Shown: positions 13,635 to 24,513 of the stretch, piece after piece
Position numbering within the stretch: the stretch's first letter is position 1
Layout of the letters: each line of letters starts with the position of its first letter
Assembly (NCBI GenBank): GCA_023525975.1
Contig: CM042034.1
Coordinates: 193,501 to 257,500, forward strand
Source of the DNA: Smallanthus sonchifolius
Taxonomy: Eukaryota > Streptophyta > Magnoliopsida > Asterales > Asteraceae
Direction of reading: 5' to 3'
DNA length: 64,000 nt
Program-made: the position numbers and the translations under genes
Notes under the pieces: generated by a model
Told to the model about the DNA's origin: nothing
The model's input: only the letters and a program-made list of their open reading frames with translations
Databases searched by the model: none

Positions 13635-15240
13635 TGAAAACCATAAAAGCGAATACCGCCAGCAATGATGTTGTTCGCTCATAACAGGTTTGGTTCGTCA
13701 CGGTACCACAACGGCAACGACACTCGCTATAGGCAACGATAAAAAGAAAACACTCGATTTTAAATACAACTCTGTTTTCAAAAAAAAATATATCGAAACA
13801 TTGACAAAAAAAAACTAAAAATAGACGCGACTCTGTTTTTTTGAAAAAAGGTTAACGAAAGAAAGTTAGTAAAGGAGAACGAAATCAATAGAAAATTAAA
13901 CGGTTAAAAATGTATATTATAAATATATATATGTATATAGGTATATAGGTATAAGAGGTGAAAATGAAAATATAAAAAACAAAAAGAAATAAAACCCGTG
14001 TCGTTTCAGATTTTTATGATTCTAGTACAGTTACTTCATCCTTATGATCGGGTATGTTATGTCAAAATCTATAATTAAAAACTAGTACTATTCTTTAACT
14101 AAAAATCTATATCTATATATATACTATATAATAAAGAAAAATCATAGGGGATAAGTGTCACTCTTTAGTTATTCCTTATTTTTATTTTCCCGTCTCTCAG
14201 GTTAAATATTAATTTTTCTGTTTCTCTCTCCTATTAAATAATAATATCAAATAATAATTTCTATATTAATAAATAAAATTCTATGGACACGTGTTATTTT
14301 CTGCTTCATTTGTGTCATTTTTTCTCATCTCTCTCTCTCTCATATTGAATAATGATATTAAAAGAATTTATTTTTAGATTTTTAATATAAATCTAATTAC
14401 GGATACTTATTATTTAATTATAAATAGTTCAACCGATGTAATATACCGGTTTATTCAACCCATGTATTAAACGGGTTTTTAAAAATATAAAATCTTTATT
14501 ACTAAGTATATAACATTTTATTTATTTAACCCGGTAATACACGGGATTTTAAACTAGTAAAGCAATAAAGTTAAAACTAATACAAACAATTAAAGTAATA
14601 TATATTATATAATAAATAAAGGTTTTTAATGCCACATGTTGTCTCCATATTCATTTTCATAATTTTCCCGTCTCTCTCTCTCTTATTAAATACACATGTA
14701 TCTTTTAATAATAATACATTTTTAAAGAAAATACTAATTATACTAATAAAATACAATTATTTTATATTATCCCTTAATATAAGAAAAACTTTAAAATCTA
14801 ATTACGTAACTTTTATTTTCAATCAAATTGTAAATAAAAGTCAAATTTAATTAAATAATAATTAACGTATTTTTAAAACTCAATTATATATTAATTTTTA
14901 CATATTTTGAATTTGGTTTTACACCTGCAATATATATAATTTACGGTTTTGGTCGTTATTATCATTTTTCTATAATATATTTTGGTCGTTACCTTAAAAA
15001 AAAGGGAATTCGAGACTTATTTTAGTTTTTTTAATTTTGGTATAGTTTTTTTTAAACATATTTGTATTCAAAATCGAGTATATTTGTTCTGTATCGTACG
15101 CTATGACGACGAGCGACGTCAACATTGCGCCGATGTGACAAATCCAACCGCTTATGAAGGAACAACATTGTTGCCGGTGTTTTGGTATTATCGTAATCTA
15201 TATCGGTTGTCGCTTTTATGATTTTCGACGAGCGGCACCG
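13635..15240. mobile_element. Long imperfect inverted repeat, possible Mutator-like element
   Basis: Bases about 13635-13780 match the reverse complement of about 15055-15240 over most of their length, with gaps. Shared blocks include ACTCGATTTT, CATAAAAGCGA and a GTTGTTC word. The arms are GC-richer than the surroundings and enclose a Helitron-like copy. Long inverted arms around a non-coding core fit a decayed Mutator-like or foldback element. Ends and target duplication could not be fixed. Confidence 0.45.
14106..14557 (+). mobile_element. Non-autonomous Helitron-like element, copy 2
   Basis: The plus-strand copy starts TCTATATCTATA and ends with hairpin CCGGTAATACACGG followed by TTTTAAACTAG, then T. 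About 452 bp, AT-rich, with CT-rich runs shared with other copies. It lies inside the long inverted repeat, so it probably inserted later. Confidence 0.55.
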
Positions 15241-16048
15241 ATAACGGCCATACTCCTGCCGCATAATACGGTGAAAAACAACCATGCTCCCGCCATGAAA
15301 CGCGGGTACAATTACTAATTTCTATTGTAAAAAAGAAGTAAATTTATCAAAAGTTATTCAAAAGAATTAATAAAAATATTTTGAAACATAGATAAAACCC
15401 GACCTACCTAGTAGTTTCATTCAAACGTTAATATGTAGGCCTGTAAATCTCAGGAATATTCAAATGCTACCTAAATATGTCATATATTTCAATGAACTTT
15501 TGAAAAAGAAAATTCATATAACTTTGATTTTAATTTTGCATGATCAAATACATATAAACAAAACTTGATGAAACATTTTAGGGATTCATTAACCTATTTG
15601 TTAAATTTTTCATTAGGTTTAGAAGCTTAATATAAATGTAAATAAGAAGCATATTTTATTAAGTAGAAAAAATGTTTTAATAAGAAACGGTCATTATTTA
15701 TTTGTTTTATGTAAATATTTAGTTGTAGGGTAAAGTTTGCAAATGATGAGATATCGATAAGCGAGCGGCAAGCATTTTCTACTTCAACAACTTCTACTTA
15801 TAGCTTTTTGTAATGACTCAGGTGATGGTAAATTATAAGAAGAATAATGTTGAAAAGATTTAGAAATGAGGATGGTACAGCGCTCGCTTAGCATCTCCAT
15901 ATTATTTGCTACTGATTAGAGTCAACTCAATATTAGATTTTGATTTTATACATTTTATACATTAACAAATATAACCTAGAAAAGCAAAAAAATTATGATT
16001 ATTTAAAAAGGTAAAGTGATTTGATATTAATTAAACTATGAATTTTGA

Positions 16049-19000
16049 CTACAAAAGGCCGCACAAACGAGGCCTAGAACAGATATTTGCTTTTACTAGA
16101 GCCATCATTCCTGCAGTTGCACCAGCACATATTACAGATGATATAACACCCTGTCCCCCTGCACTTACAAATTCCAAATCAGGTGAACTCACAATTTCAG
16201 CCATATATCTTTTTTTCTTCTTAAAATGGAATACCTCGGTTAAGAGTAATTGATGTAACTGTCAAGCTTCCGATCAATAAAACTGATGCCACTGGAAATA
16301 ACTGCAAATAACCCAAATTGTTATAAATGATTAAGAATCACTTCTCCAAATTAGAATCAAAAGTAAGGGTATGTGACTAAATGAATGGGAAGGACGGAAT
16401 AACCCAGCCAAATGCCAAGGATACGGGTGAGTGTTTGATTTCTATCAGATAATGGGTTGGTGGCCAAGACGACTCTCACCAGGATCTCTAACAGATAATG
16501 TGTGTCCGATATGAGGTATGGGTTTTGAAAATAGAATTCATACCCATAAAAATGGGGATCCATCAGACCATCATATTGCTTGGGTTTTGGCAATCCATTC
16601 CCAATTATTCTCCCCTCTTTGTCTAGAATAAATGCAATAACAAATTTTATATTATCTATAAATAAATATAACATGTTTGGGATATGTTGATCAAACTTTA
16701 AAATCATAGTAACTTTTATTTTGTTTTACAAAAGTTTTTTTATTTTAATTAAAGGATTTTTAGAGAATTAAATAATAATAATAATAATCAATACATTATA
16801 GTAGATCAAGTATAAAACTACATGTATAAAATTTTATTTTAATTCTAGAAGAATAAAGAATGAATGGTAACTAAAGAACAAGCATCATAAATATATAATC
16901 CGGACAAAAATATGATTACTCACGGTGCGTGATTCAAATTTGTTCAGCTGAAATGGGGAAGGACTGTTTCCACTGACGGTATAGTTTCCAGAAATGAGGT
17001 CGATTGCATCCTGAAAAAAATAAAAATATTAATACTCAGGAAAAAGATTAACACAACTAGGAAGGCAAAACTTTGTTACGAGAAGCTTGCCTGTCGAATT
17101 CCATCTTGAAAATTATTTAAATAATATCTCGAAAGAGCACTAATCCCGTCTTTTATTAATCCAGAAAAGGTTTGTTTCCCATATCTGTAATAAAGGAAAA
17201 AAAATCACAAAAAGGAAAACAAAAGGATTGTTGTATCTCAATCTTTCTTCCGATATTACCTGACAATGTCTCCTTTTAGAGCATTGGTTCCAGAATACTC
17301 AAGGCTGATCTCGTCACCTTGATTCACCCACACTATTAAAAAAAGAGTTGCAAATATTAAAAGTGAATGAAGTTTTTGGTTGGCATAGAACCATATATGA
17401 TAATATTCTTAGTACACACAATTCCTGAAAATCTCAAGATCGTCATCCTCTGTAAAAGTACAAATGTATTCTGAAGATGCTACTGCACACATCCGTTGCA
17501 ATTGTTGATTTAAAGATATTCGCGCAAGATAGCTCTGCAATGACAAAACATCACAATTTAGTTCTTTTAGGGTGTGAAGGGTCTCTAGTTTTATCTCAAG
17601 CAAATAAAGCAAAAGGTTTTCAAGTATAACTGAATTCCAAGGACAACTTGGTAGGTCAAATTGCGTGATCCTTAAACAGTTACAATTATCGATGGATAAC
17701 TGTAAAAATGTGGCAAAATGGGCTGGTCGGGTAATGGGAAGAAACATGTTCAGGTCAGAAGAGGTAAGTTCTAAAATGGGTCAACCGGGTTGGGTCGAGT
17801 TCACCTACCAACACTTTTTTTCCTTGAAATTTGTAAAACGTGTTAAATAGCTATATTATTAAGATATTAAAATAAAAGGGTTTAACATATTGTAAGCATT
17901 TAAATACACTTCAGGTCACCTTCTACCCATTTGTCCTGTTTTTTATTTTTCCTAAGCTTAAAATTTACATGTTGGACTCTTTAGATTAAAAATATAACCG
18001 AAGTCAACCCATTTCAAAGTAAATGGGTCAACGTCACCAGCTCTAGATAAGCTTGTAAAGCATAAGTGTGTTTTCTTGAACCTGGGTAACATTTGTTCGA
18101 TCAAGGCAATCAATGCAGTTGGATCGAATTATTCCTTTCTGCTCTTCTACCAGCTCTCCTTCTGTGGTTTGTAGGAAGTATCTGCTGAGCTGGAACAGTG
18201 AATATCATAAATTGTATTATGAAAAAACCATCATAGTTCCATTAAGGAAACTATTTCAGGAGTATAACTTGTAAAGATTGTAGTCAAGTTTCACCATTAC
18301 CCCTGTTTTTCAAAGTCATCAGCTATTTCATCGTAGAGAAGTTTCAAACTGTCAAAATTTGATCCGCCACAGCGTTGATGAAAATCAAATGAGACATATC
18401 TAAATCAATAATAAATTCACATTAAAAATGCAATCTACCCCCTCATGAATAGATATAACAAAAAAACTAAATTTAGATCAATGTTTCCTTTATCATGTAA
18501 ATGTAACAAAAGGGGTCTAAAATGTAAACAAACATATCCTGAAAAAGTCAAAGCACGAATAAAGAACCACCTTACATCTGCCAGATTTTCCATTTCTGTG
18601 GCATATGCAAGGCTCAGTTGGCCCTCATTACCATGCTGCATGTAACCAATAGCATATAATATTACTATAACTGTGGATAACAGAGCATGTCATTGTATAA
18701 AATAACATTAATTTACAGTGCAATCAAATTAATGTTTCGGTCAACTCTTACCTTATCAGTTAAGTCAACAGCAATAGTGCTTCCATATCTTTGCATAAGA
18801 TCATAAAAGTGGTGTTTCACAACCATCGGCTGCCAGCAGTTAACCAAACATAGTTATCCGTGAATGCTTGTATTATATACTCGCTAAAATATAGCTCAAA
18901 ACTGAAGACTAGTCTATGTATATCGAAGTCTACAGAACCATATAATAATACAGTTTTTGGTATATTTATTGCTAATGAATAGGGTTACTAGAGACTATAT

Positions 19001-22000
19001 GTATAGGCTAGGGGTATTTGGTTCACCAAACTTTTTTGATAGAATTGGAATATGTCAAAAGAACTAGAATTTGAAGGAATTGGAATACGTCAAAAGAATT
19101 AGAATTTGAAGGAATTGGAATATGTCAAAAGAATTAGATTTCGAAGGACTTGGAATTGGAACTTAAATTTGAAGGAAGTGGAATTTGTGATGCATTTGGT
19201 TGACAGGATAATCATGTTTGGTTTGTTAATTTGTTAAAAAAGTTGAAATGTGGTGGTGGTGGCGGTGAGGGAGTGGGAGATTTAAGTTCATTCGGTTTAG
19301 CTCCTTCACAATTTGGAAGGAATGTTGAGTTGGAATGTTGAGGTGATTCATTCCAATTCCATTCATTCTCCAGCCAAACATGTTATCATCTGTGTTCAGA
19401 TTCCAATTCCAACGAGTTATGCAAACAAAACAGGTTAGGAATGAAATTTAGATTTCATTTCCACTAAATTCCAACAAACCAAACAACCCCTTAGGGTCCA
19501 AGTTACCATGATTAAAGAATCCTAATATATCAATACTAATATAGTATAATAAAGTCCACACCGTATCTTCATGCTCAATAATAGAAAGACGGGGTTTATA
19601 ACTCAGATCAACAATTTGCTCCCACAAGAGTGGAATTGAACCTCGAACCTGAAAACAAAAGGTAACTTTACTAATCAGACAATATAACATCCTAAATATT
19701 TTTTCAAGAAATATAACTTCTAGGTCTGAAGTAAATTGGATGTGTATAAGCTTCTAAGCTTAATTTGTTTTTCTTAAAATAAACACATTTTGCAATAAGA
19801 TACCAAAGAACATGCAAAAGTAGTAGGGTTAGCTATACAAACCACTCATATTAAAAACCACTAGCATTTGGAAGTTAAAATCGGTAGTTAATACACTTAA
19901 ACATTAAATTTAGAATGGACAATATCTTTCCAAAAGTAAGTACCTGCAAAAATGATGACTTGAATCCATCATACTCCAACAACTGTTCAGTTTCAATAAA
20001 ATTAGCAGTATCCCCTTCTAGATTAGCTCCGCGTCTCCACATTCTAGTACCTGATTCATATCAAGTACCTCAAAGTTTGGCAAATATAAATGTCACTGTC
20101 TTAGATTAAGAAAAGTAATTGTCATCTTCACCTACCAAGACGCCTTGTGCACCTCCTTGATATTAATGTAATTGTGGATGTTGAATTATTTAGCTTGGGC
20201 CGTCCCATCTGGAAGCTTAATTCTTAGTTAAGGTATCATGACCTGTTAGGAATCTAATAACACTATTTTCTTTCAAAATTCATTGGTAGACAACCATTGA
20301 CATTTATATTTGCACAGAAAATGAAAAAAGAAAAACATATATACATGTGTCACAGCGACACATTGAGAGGATATTTCCTTGTAATAGTGGCACAATGAAC
20401 TCATCAACCTGTGATAATAAATATCTAATATCAAATGTGATAATATCATCTATATATAAACAGTAGTGGGAAGAAGAAAATATAGAGTAGAGGATATGTC
20501 TAACCTTATTCTCAATTAGCTCCTCTAAGATATTCCTGTTCCAAACAAAGCGTGGGTCAGCCTGAAATACAAACAGAAACAGGTAAGGTTTTGATCCTCA
20601 ATAAGAGCTGTTAATCATTATTACAAACCATAGTGCAGAAATATGAAGGTTGTGTAGTAGTTAAATCAAATGACTGCATGTCATATGATGATACTGCAGT
20701 CCTCTTGACCCACAAAATATGAAAGTAGATCCAGAATACATGTAATAAGCACTTAGTAGGCAAAGGCCCAAGGCACAAAGGCTAAGCCTATCACCTAGGC
20801 GCAAGGCGCTTAACAAGCGATGCTTTAGACAGGTTTAAGCTGGTTCAGACATGTTCCAAGCAATTTTTAGATGTTTCAGACCAGTTTTGGCCGGAATCCT
20901 CGCCTTGAGTGCCTTGATAGACACAAGGCGGTACGGCTGCGCCTCGCCTGGGCGCCAAGGCAAGCGCCTTTTGCGCCTTTGACTACTATGAATAAGCATA
21001 TATTTTTATTCATTCTACATGATACTACACATCAGAACTTGTATGTGTATATACCTGCTTCCAAATTGGTTTACTCATCCACCCATCAGCCATCTTATAT
21101 CTTCTCTGCAGGCTGTAGGATATCAAGTATCTTTAAAATGAAATTTATCTAAAACTAAATACTTGTGTAATAATCAAATTATAAGAGCTCATCATACAAT
21201 AAGAAAACATACTTTAATGTAATATCAGTTTCATAGGAATAATACAAGCCAGGTGTCTCCTCCACAATTCTCAACAATGTCTGGAAGTATGCCTCATCTT
21301 TTTTCTGTATAGTGATGATTTTATGAAACAATTAAGCTTGGGACTTCATATCTGCTGAATGGAAAAGATTATTGGCAAACTGAACTTACTTGTTGATTAG
21401 TTAGATTTTTTAAACCTTCATTACAGGATAAAAACCTCATAGACATGACTCGCAAGACAGGGTAGCCAAGGTAAGTGCCAACCTCCTTGCAAGAAGTTAT
21501 AACCAATATGTATGTTCCTATGCAAAGATCACAAAAGGAATAAGTTACACAAGCAAACTCCATGAAGATAAAACAAACAATTTCTAATAAATGTTTGGTC
21601 TAATAAGCACGTTATTAACACATAATCATAAACTAAACGCCTTATGCAACTAACAGTATTCTATCCAAATGGACAATTTTATGCAATGACAAGCAGAAAC
21701 AGTAGTTGAAAACTAATTCTACATTTGAAACAAAAAATCAAGTTTTCTTCTTTACAAGCAAGGGAAAGATAAGAAAATAAAAACATAATAAACGTTATTA
21801 TAATCAGAAAGGGGCGAAAGGCATGACAACATGACTCATTTCCATTTATCTCTCTCTCTCTCTCGACCAAGGATGCAATAAGGGAATGTATTTAAATATG
21901 TACTTCTATAGATGTAAGATTTGAACTTAGAACTTGTAATCTCTTAAAAAAATTAGGAACTCAATTTAGTAAGTCAACATTGTTCACATGAATACCTGAA

Positions 22001-23086
22001 GCAGTTATTTGTAGAGAATTTATATTTTGGATCTACTATAAGTTGAATAACTAATCATGATCTTTTATCCAAAAGGTTCAGTACATTTATCAAATCGCCA
22101 ATTTGAAGAGCTAGCGATAGATGAACTTTTTGATCTTCAATCAATTTATTCTTTAGGGAATTTTCGCTGATGGAAAAGGAAATATATTAACCCCAGCCCT
22201 GAGCATAATCCAGGCCAGCCCTACTCCTGAATCCTGGTGCGCGATGCATATTGGAGTTATTATGTTAAATTTGTCTCCCTTGGGCATGGCATCCATTAAG
22301 AGAAACATAAATCAAGGACACATGATAAATTTTCTACCATATGGTCCAGCTTCAAAGGGATGTAAAACTAATTTTAAAATCTGAATAAGTTGCACTACAC
22401 ATGATTTGAATATGACAAGCATCATAAGCTTACCGGAGAAGAGTTATTATAAGTAGGCAAGAAGTATCTCTAAGCATACCTTCACATTTTTTTCTAATAT
22501 ATCTTTAGCATACTCTTAAGTAATACAAGCAAGCGAAAAGGTAACCATTTTTATAGAACTTCAATTACTAAATTCTTTTAACTCAATTGGCAGGTTTCAT
22601 AATATCCTGGACAAATTTCAATGAACATGGACACGTTTTCAATGGCTCTATGCCGATATATCGCCAACAAACCCAATCTAAAACTGTAAGGATGGATTTA
22701 GAAATAATTAATTGAATATCATGAACAAGCACACCTGCAAGCAACCTAATTGATCCAGCAACTCCAAATACAGTATAGACCTTGGAAGCAGTTTCCAAAT
22801 TAATTTCACCTGCATAAATAAAATTATTATATACATAATTTGCAACTTATCCTGCAACATACTGATTCGATTTTAAATTCTAGCAGAGGCTAATGAACAA
22901 GGTGATGCTAAATAGAAGGAAACCGTGAAGCTTTTGAAAGGTTCCATCGGAACGAGCGATAGAAAAGCCTTGATCGGGAAATTGAAGTGATCTGATGACG
23001 AATTTATCTCCAAATTCGTGCAACTCTAATTGGCTCCATAGCTTGAAATTCTTCTTTTCCGTAGAAGAATTGGCTTCGATTTCCAT
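16049..23086 (-). CDS. SAC8-like phosphoinositide phosphatase (SAC domain, two C-terminal TM segments)
   Basis: Twenty exons give an open frame of 589 residues. Exons: 22924-23086, 22735-22809, 21390-21517, 21213-21304, 21055-21112, 20505-20561, 20375-20408, 20136-20216, 19944-20050, 19562-19648, 18752-18829, 18571-18635, 18301-18399, 18082-18181, 17420-17534, 17260-17332, 17091-17184, 16924-17010, 16235-16301, 16049-16158. The catalytic CX5R signature is present as CIDCLDR, residues 397-403. Other SAC blocks are GTRMWRRGANLEGDTANF and RGSIPLLWEQIVDLSYKPR. Two hydrophobic segments near the C-terminus (LFPVASVLLIGSLTV and GVISSVICAGATAGMM) and the ending SRPRLCGLL match the plant SAC6/SAC7/SAC8 subgroup, ER/Golgi-type membrane enzymes that dephosphorylate phosphoinositides. 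The start at 23086 (MEIEANSS) is chosen by homology; an in-frame ATG lies ten codons upstream. Intron 7 appears minor-class AT-AA and intron 17 uses a GC donor. The family call is strong; choosing SAC8 over SAC6/7 is less so. Confidence 0.93.
17706..18042. mobile_element. Second intronic copy of the GGTGGCA-type MITE family
   Basis: The sequence begins GTGGCAAAATGGGC and ends near AATGGGTCAACGTCACC, with the family's 'gggtcaa' and 'acccattt' words between. It lies in the SAC8-like intron between exons 17420-17534 and 18082-18181 and keeps clear of both splice sites. The ends are approximate. Confidence 0.4.
19011..19490. mobile_element. Tourist-like MITE (PIF/Harbinger type) in a SAC8-like intron
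   Basis: Left end GGGGTATTTGGTT and right end AACCAAACAACCCC form terminal inverted repeats. Flanking CTA and TTA fit a slightly diverged 3-bp TWA target duplication. The interior has about three imperfect repeats of a 38-base unit containing GGAATTGGAATA. About 480 bp, wholly intronic between exons 18752-18829 and 19562-19648. Confidence 0.55.
20217..20374 (-). other. Putative U12-type (minor spliceosome) intron with AT-AA ends
   Basis: The intron joins SAC8-like exons 20375-20408 and 20136-20216. Its donor reads ATATCCTCT, close to the U12 consensus ATATCCTTT. A branch-site match CCTTAAC lies 11 bases before the end, the spacing expected for U12 introns. The intron then ends in AA. Joining here gives the expected Gly-Ser-Phe-Gln in the conserved block after LLQ. 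The canonical GT and AG sites I tried nearby all gave stop codons within a few residues. Confidence 0.75.
20755..20985. repeat. AGGCGC-rich repeat in intron
   Basis: A patch rich in AAGGCGC, GGCGC and AGGCAC words in both orientations, far above local GC content. It lies in the SAC8-like intron between exons 20505-20561 and 21055-21112. A weaker patch with the same words lies at about 24950-25215 in the neighbouring small gene's first intron. It may be a transposon remnant; I cannot name it. Confidence 0.5.
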
Positions 23087-23329
23087 TAGGCTAACGTGTG
23101 ATTGAAAAACAAACAAACAAACGGTACCTAATTTAATGAGTCGTTTGATTGAATGGACAGGGCTACCTAATTAATCAACTTGGGGAGGTTAGATTAGGTA
23201 ACGAAAATAATAACAAACACCAACTCATTCTTATCCATTTCTTTATTTTTCTTACTTCAAAAATCAATCATTCCTGTATATTTCTTTAAAATTTAAATCC
23301 ATACATTATTATAAATAATAAATAAGTAA

Positions 23330-23565
23330 TTGTTTGCGTCATATAGTGTCGTTCTCAAGAATCCCTAAAAATTTGTAGACTCGGGACGAGTAGGAAAAAA
23401 AATAGGCCCCTATAATATAAACTATATAACTCTTATATATACAAATTTTTTTAAATATATATGTATATATATAATATAAAATAAAAATAAAAATTTTGGA
23501 CCTCTTGGAAGAGTGGGCCTCCTAGACGGTCGCCCACCTTGTCACTCCCTAGGGCCGGCCCTGAC
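23330..23565. mobile_element. hAT-like transposon remnant
   Basis: The right end contains the palindrome TAGGGCCGGCCCTGA, the kind of terminus common in plant hAT elements (typically CAGGGCCGGCCC). The preceding 200 bp are locally distinct, with AT-rich and then GC-rich parts. The left end and target duplication are not clear, so extent and class are tentative. Confidence 0.4.
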
Positions 23566-24081
23566 CTCACATGTCATAATTCTTTAAGTTTAACGTTCTT
23601 TTTCCCGCTTATTCTATTAAATTAACTGTCCATGATCAGGTGATATTTAGAGTAAAAAATTTATTTTGAAAAGAAATTAAATCAACCAAATTATTTTTTT
23701 TTAGGATGAAAACTCAAAAGCTTTCGATTCCATAAGACTATCCTCATTGACGACCTCTTAATGGGTGGGTTGTGAAAAAAAATAAAATAAAATAAAAACC
23801 AAGGTTGCAACCCAAATCCTTGCCATATGTCATATAATGGTTGGTTTTTTATTTATTTTCTTAATATTTTATTTTATATATGATTTAAATTTTTCTTTAA
23901 TAACATGTAATATTTAACTTTAAACAAAATTTAAAAATACAGTCTTGTTTATTTTATTTTTTTTACATTCCGATATAAATTAAATGTATTTTTTTTAAAT
24001 AAAAAGCCTTCAATTATATGCATTACTATTTTTTAAAAAAATCTTATTGGTCATATCCTATTTAGATAAATTAGTTTCAGC

Positions 24082-24199
24082 CATTGGGGTTGGTGACCTA
24101 GTGGTAAAGGTAAAACCATTTGTAACACCAAAATTTGAGAAGGTTATGAATTCAAGTTCCACTACTACACTAATAAAGAAATTTGCCTTTAAAAAAAAT
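24082..24199 (+). mobile_element. SINE-like element (AU-like)
   Basis: The head reads GGTTGGTGACCTAGTGGTAA (box-A-like), with a box-B-like GAATTCAAGTTCC about 40 bases on. It ends TTTGCCTTTAAAAAAAA. That resembles plant tRNA-derived SINEs of the AU type in layout and tail. It is short, about 118 bp. Confidence 0.45.
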
Positions 24200-24513
24200 G
24201 ATTTCATAAACTATTTTATTTGATAAAAAGTTGGTTTATTTTGAGTTTCTATCAAATGAGTGTAAAAATTTGGATGAGATTGGGCTGTGTAGGTTGGGTT
24301 GTGAAGATACGGCTTTTAACCATTGATGGGCCCAACCCGCAAAGTCATTATAAAAGGGTAACCTGAAGAAGAAATAAAAATCCCTCTTTTGATTTGGAAA
24401 CTAGGGATTGTTAGTATTGCACAAATATTAATCGAATCGAGGTACACAAATATCATATCTGATCGATCTTCTCCTTTGTGTTAATTGTTGTTATTTTGAT
24501 TTGTTGGTAGATC

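Larger units (their letters stand above)
13364..16048. other. Intergenic region between DAW1-like and SAC8-like genes
   Basis: No supported gene. The first few hundred bases must hold the promoter and 5' UTR of the minus-strand DAW1-like gene. The rest holds a long imperfect inverted repeat and a Helitron-like copy, noted separately, plus a truncated relative of that copy around 14604-14890. I see no RNA gene. Confidence 0.6.
23087..24513. other. Intergenic region between SAC8-like gene and 70-residue protein gene
   Basis: The two genes diverge, so this 1.4 kb should contain both promoters. It also holds a hAT-like terminus and a SINE-like element, listed separately. No further open frame is convincing. 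Confidence 0.55.

Noticed and set aside
20341..20374. SAC8-like exon 7 extended to the GT at about 20340
   Set aside because: The extension would insert non-conserved residues, and the nearby AG acceptors I tried lead to a stop within a few codons. The U12-type join is better supported.
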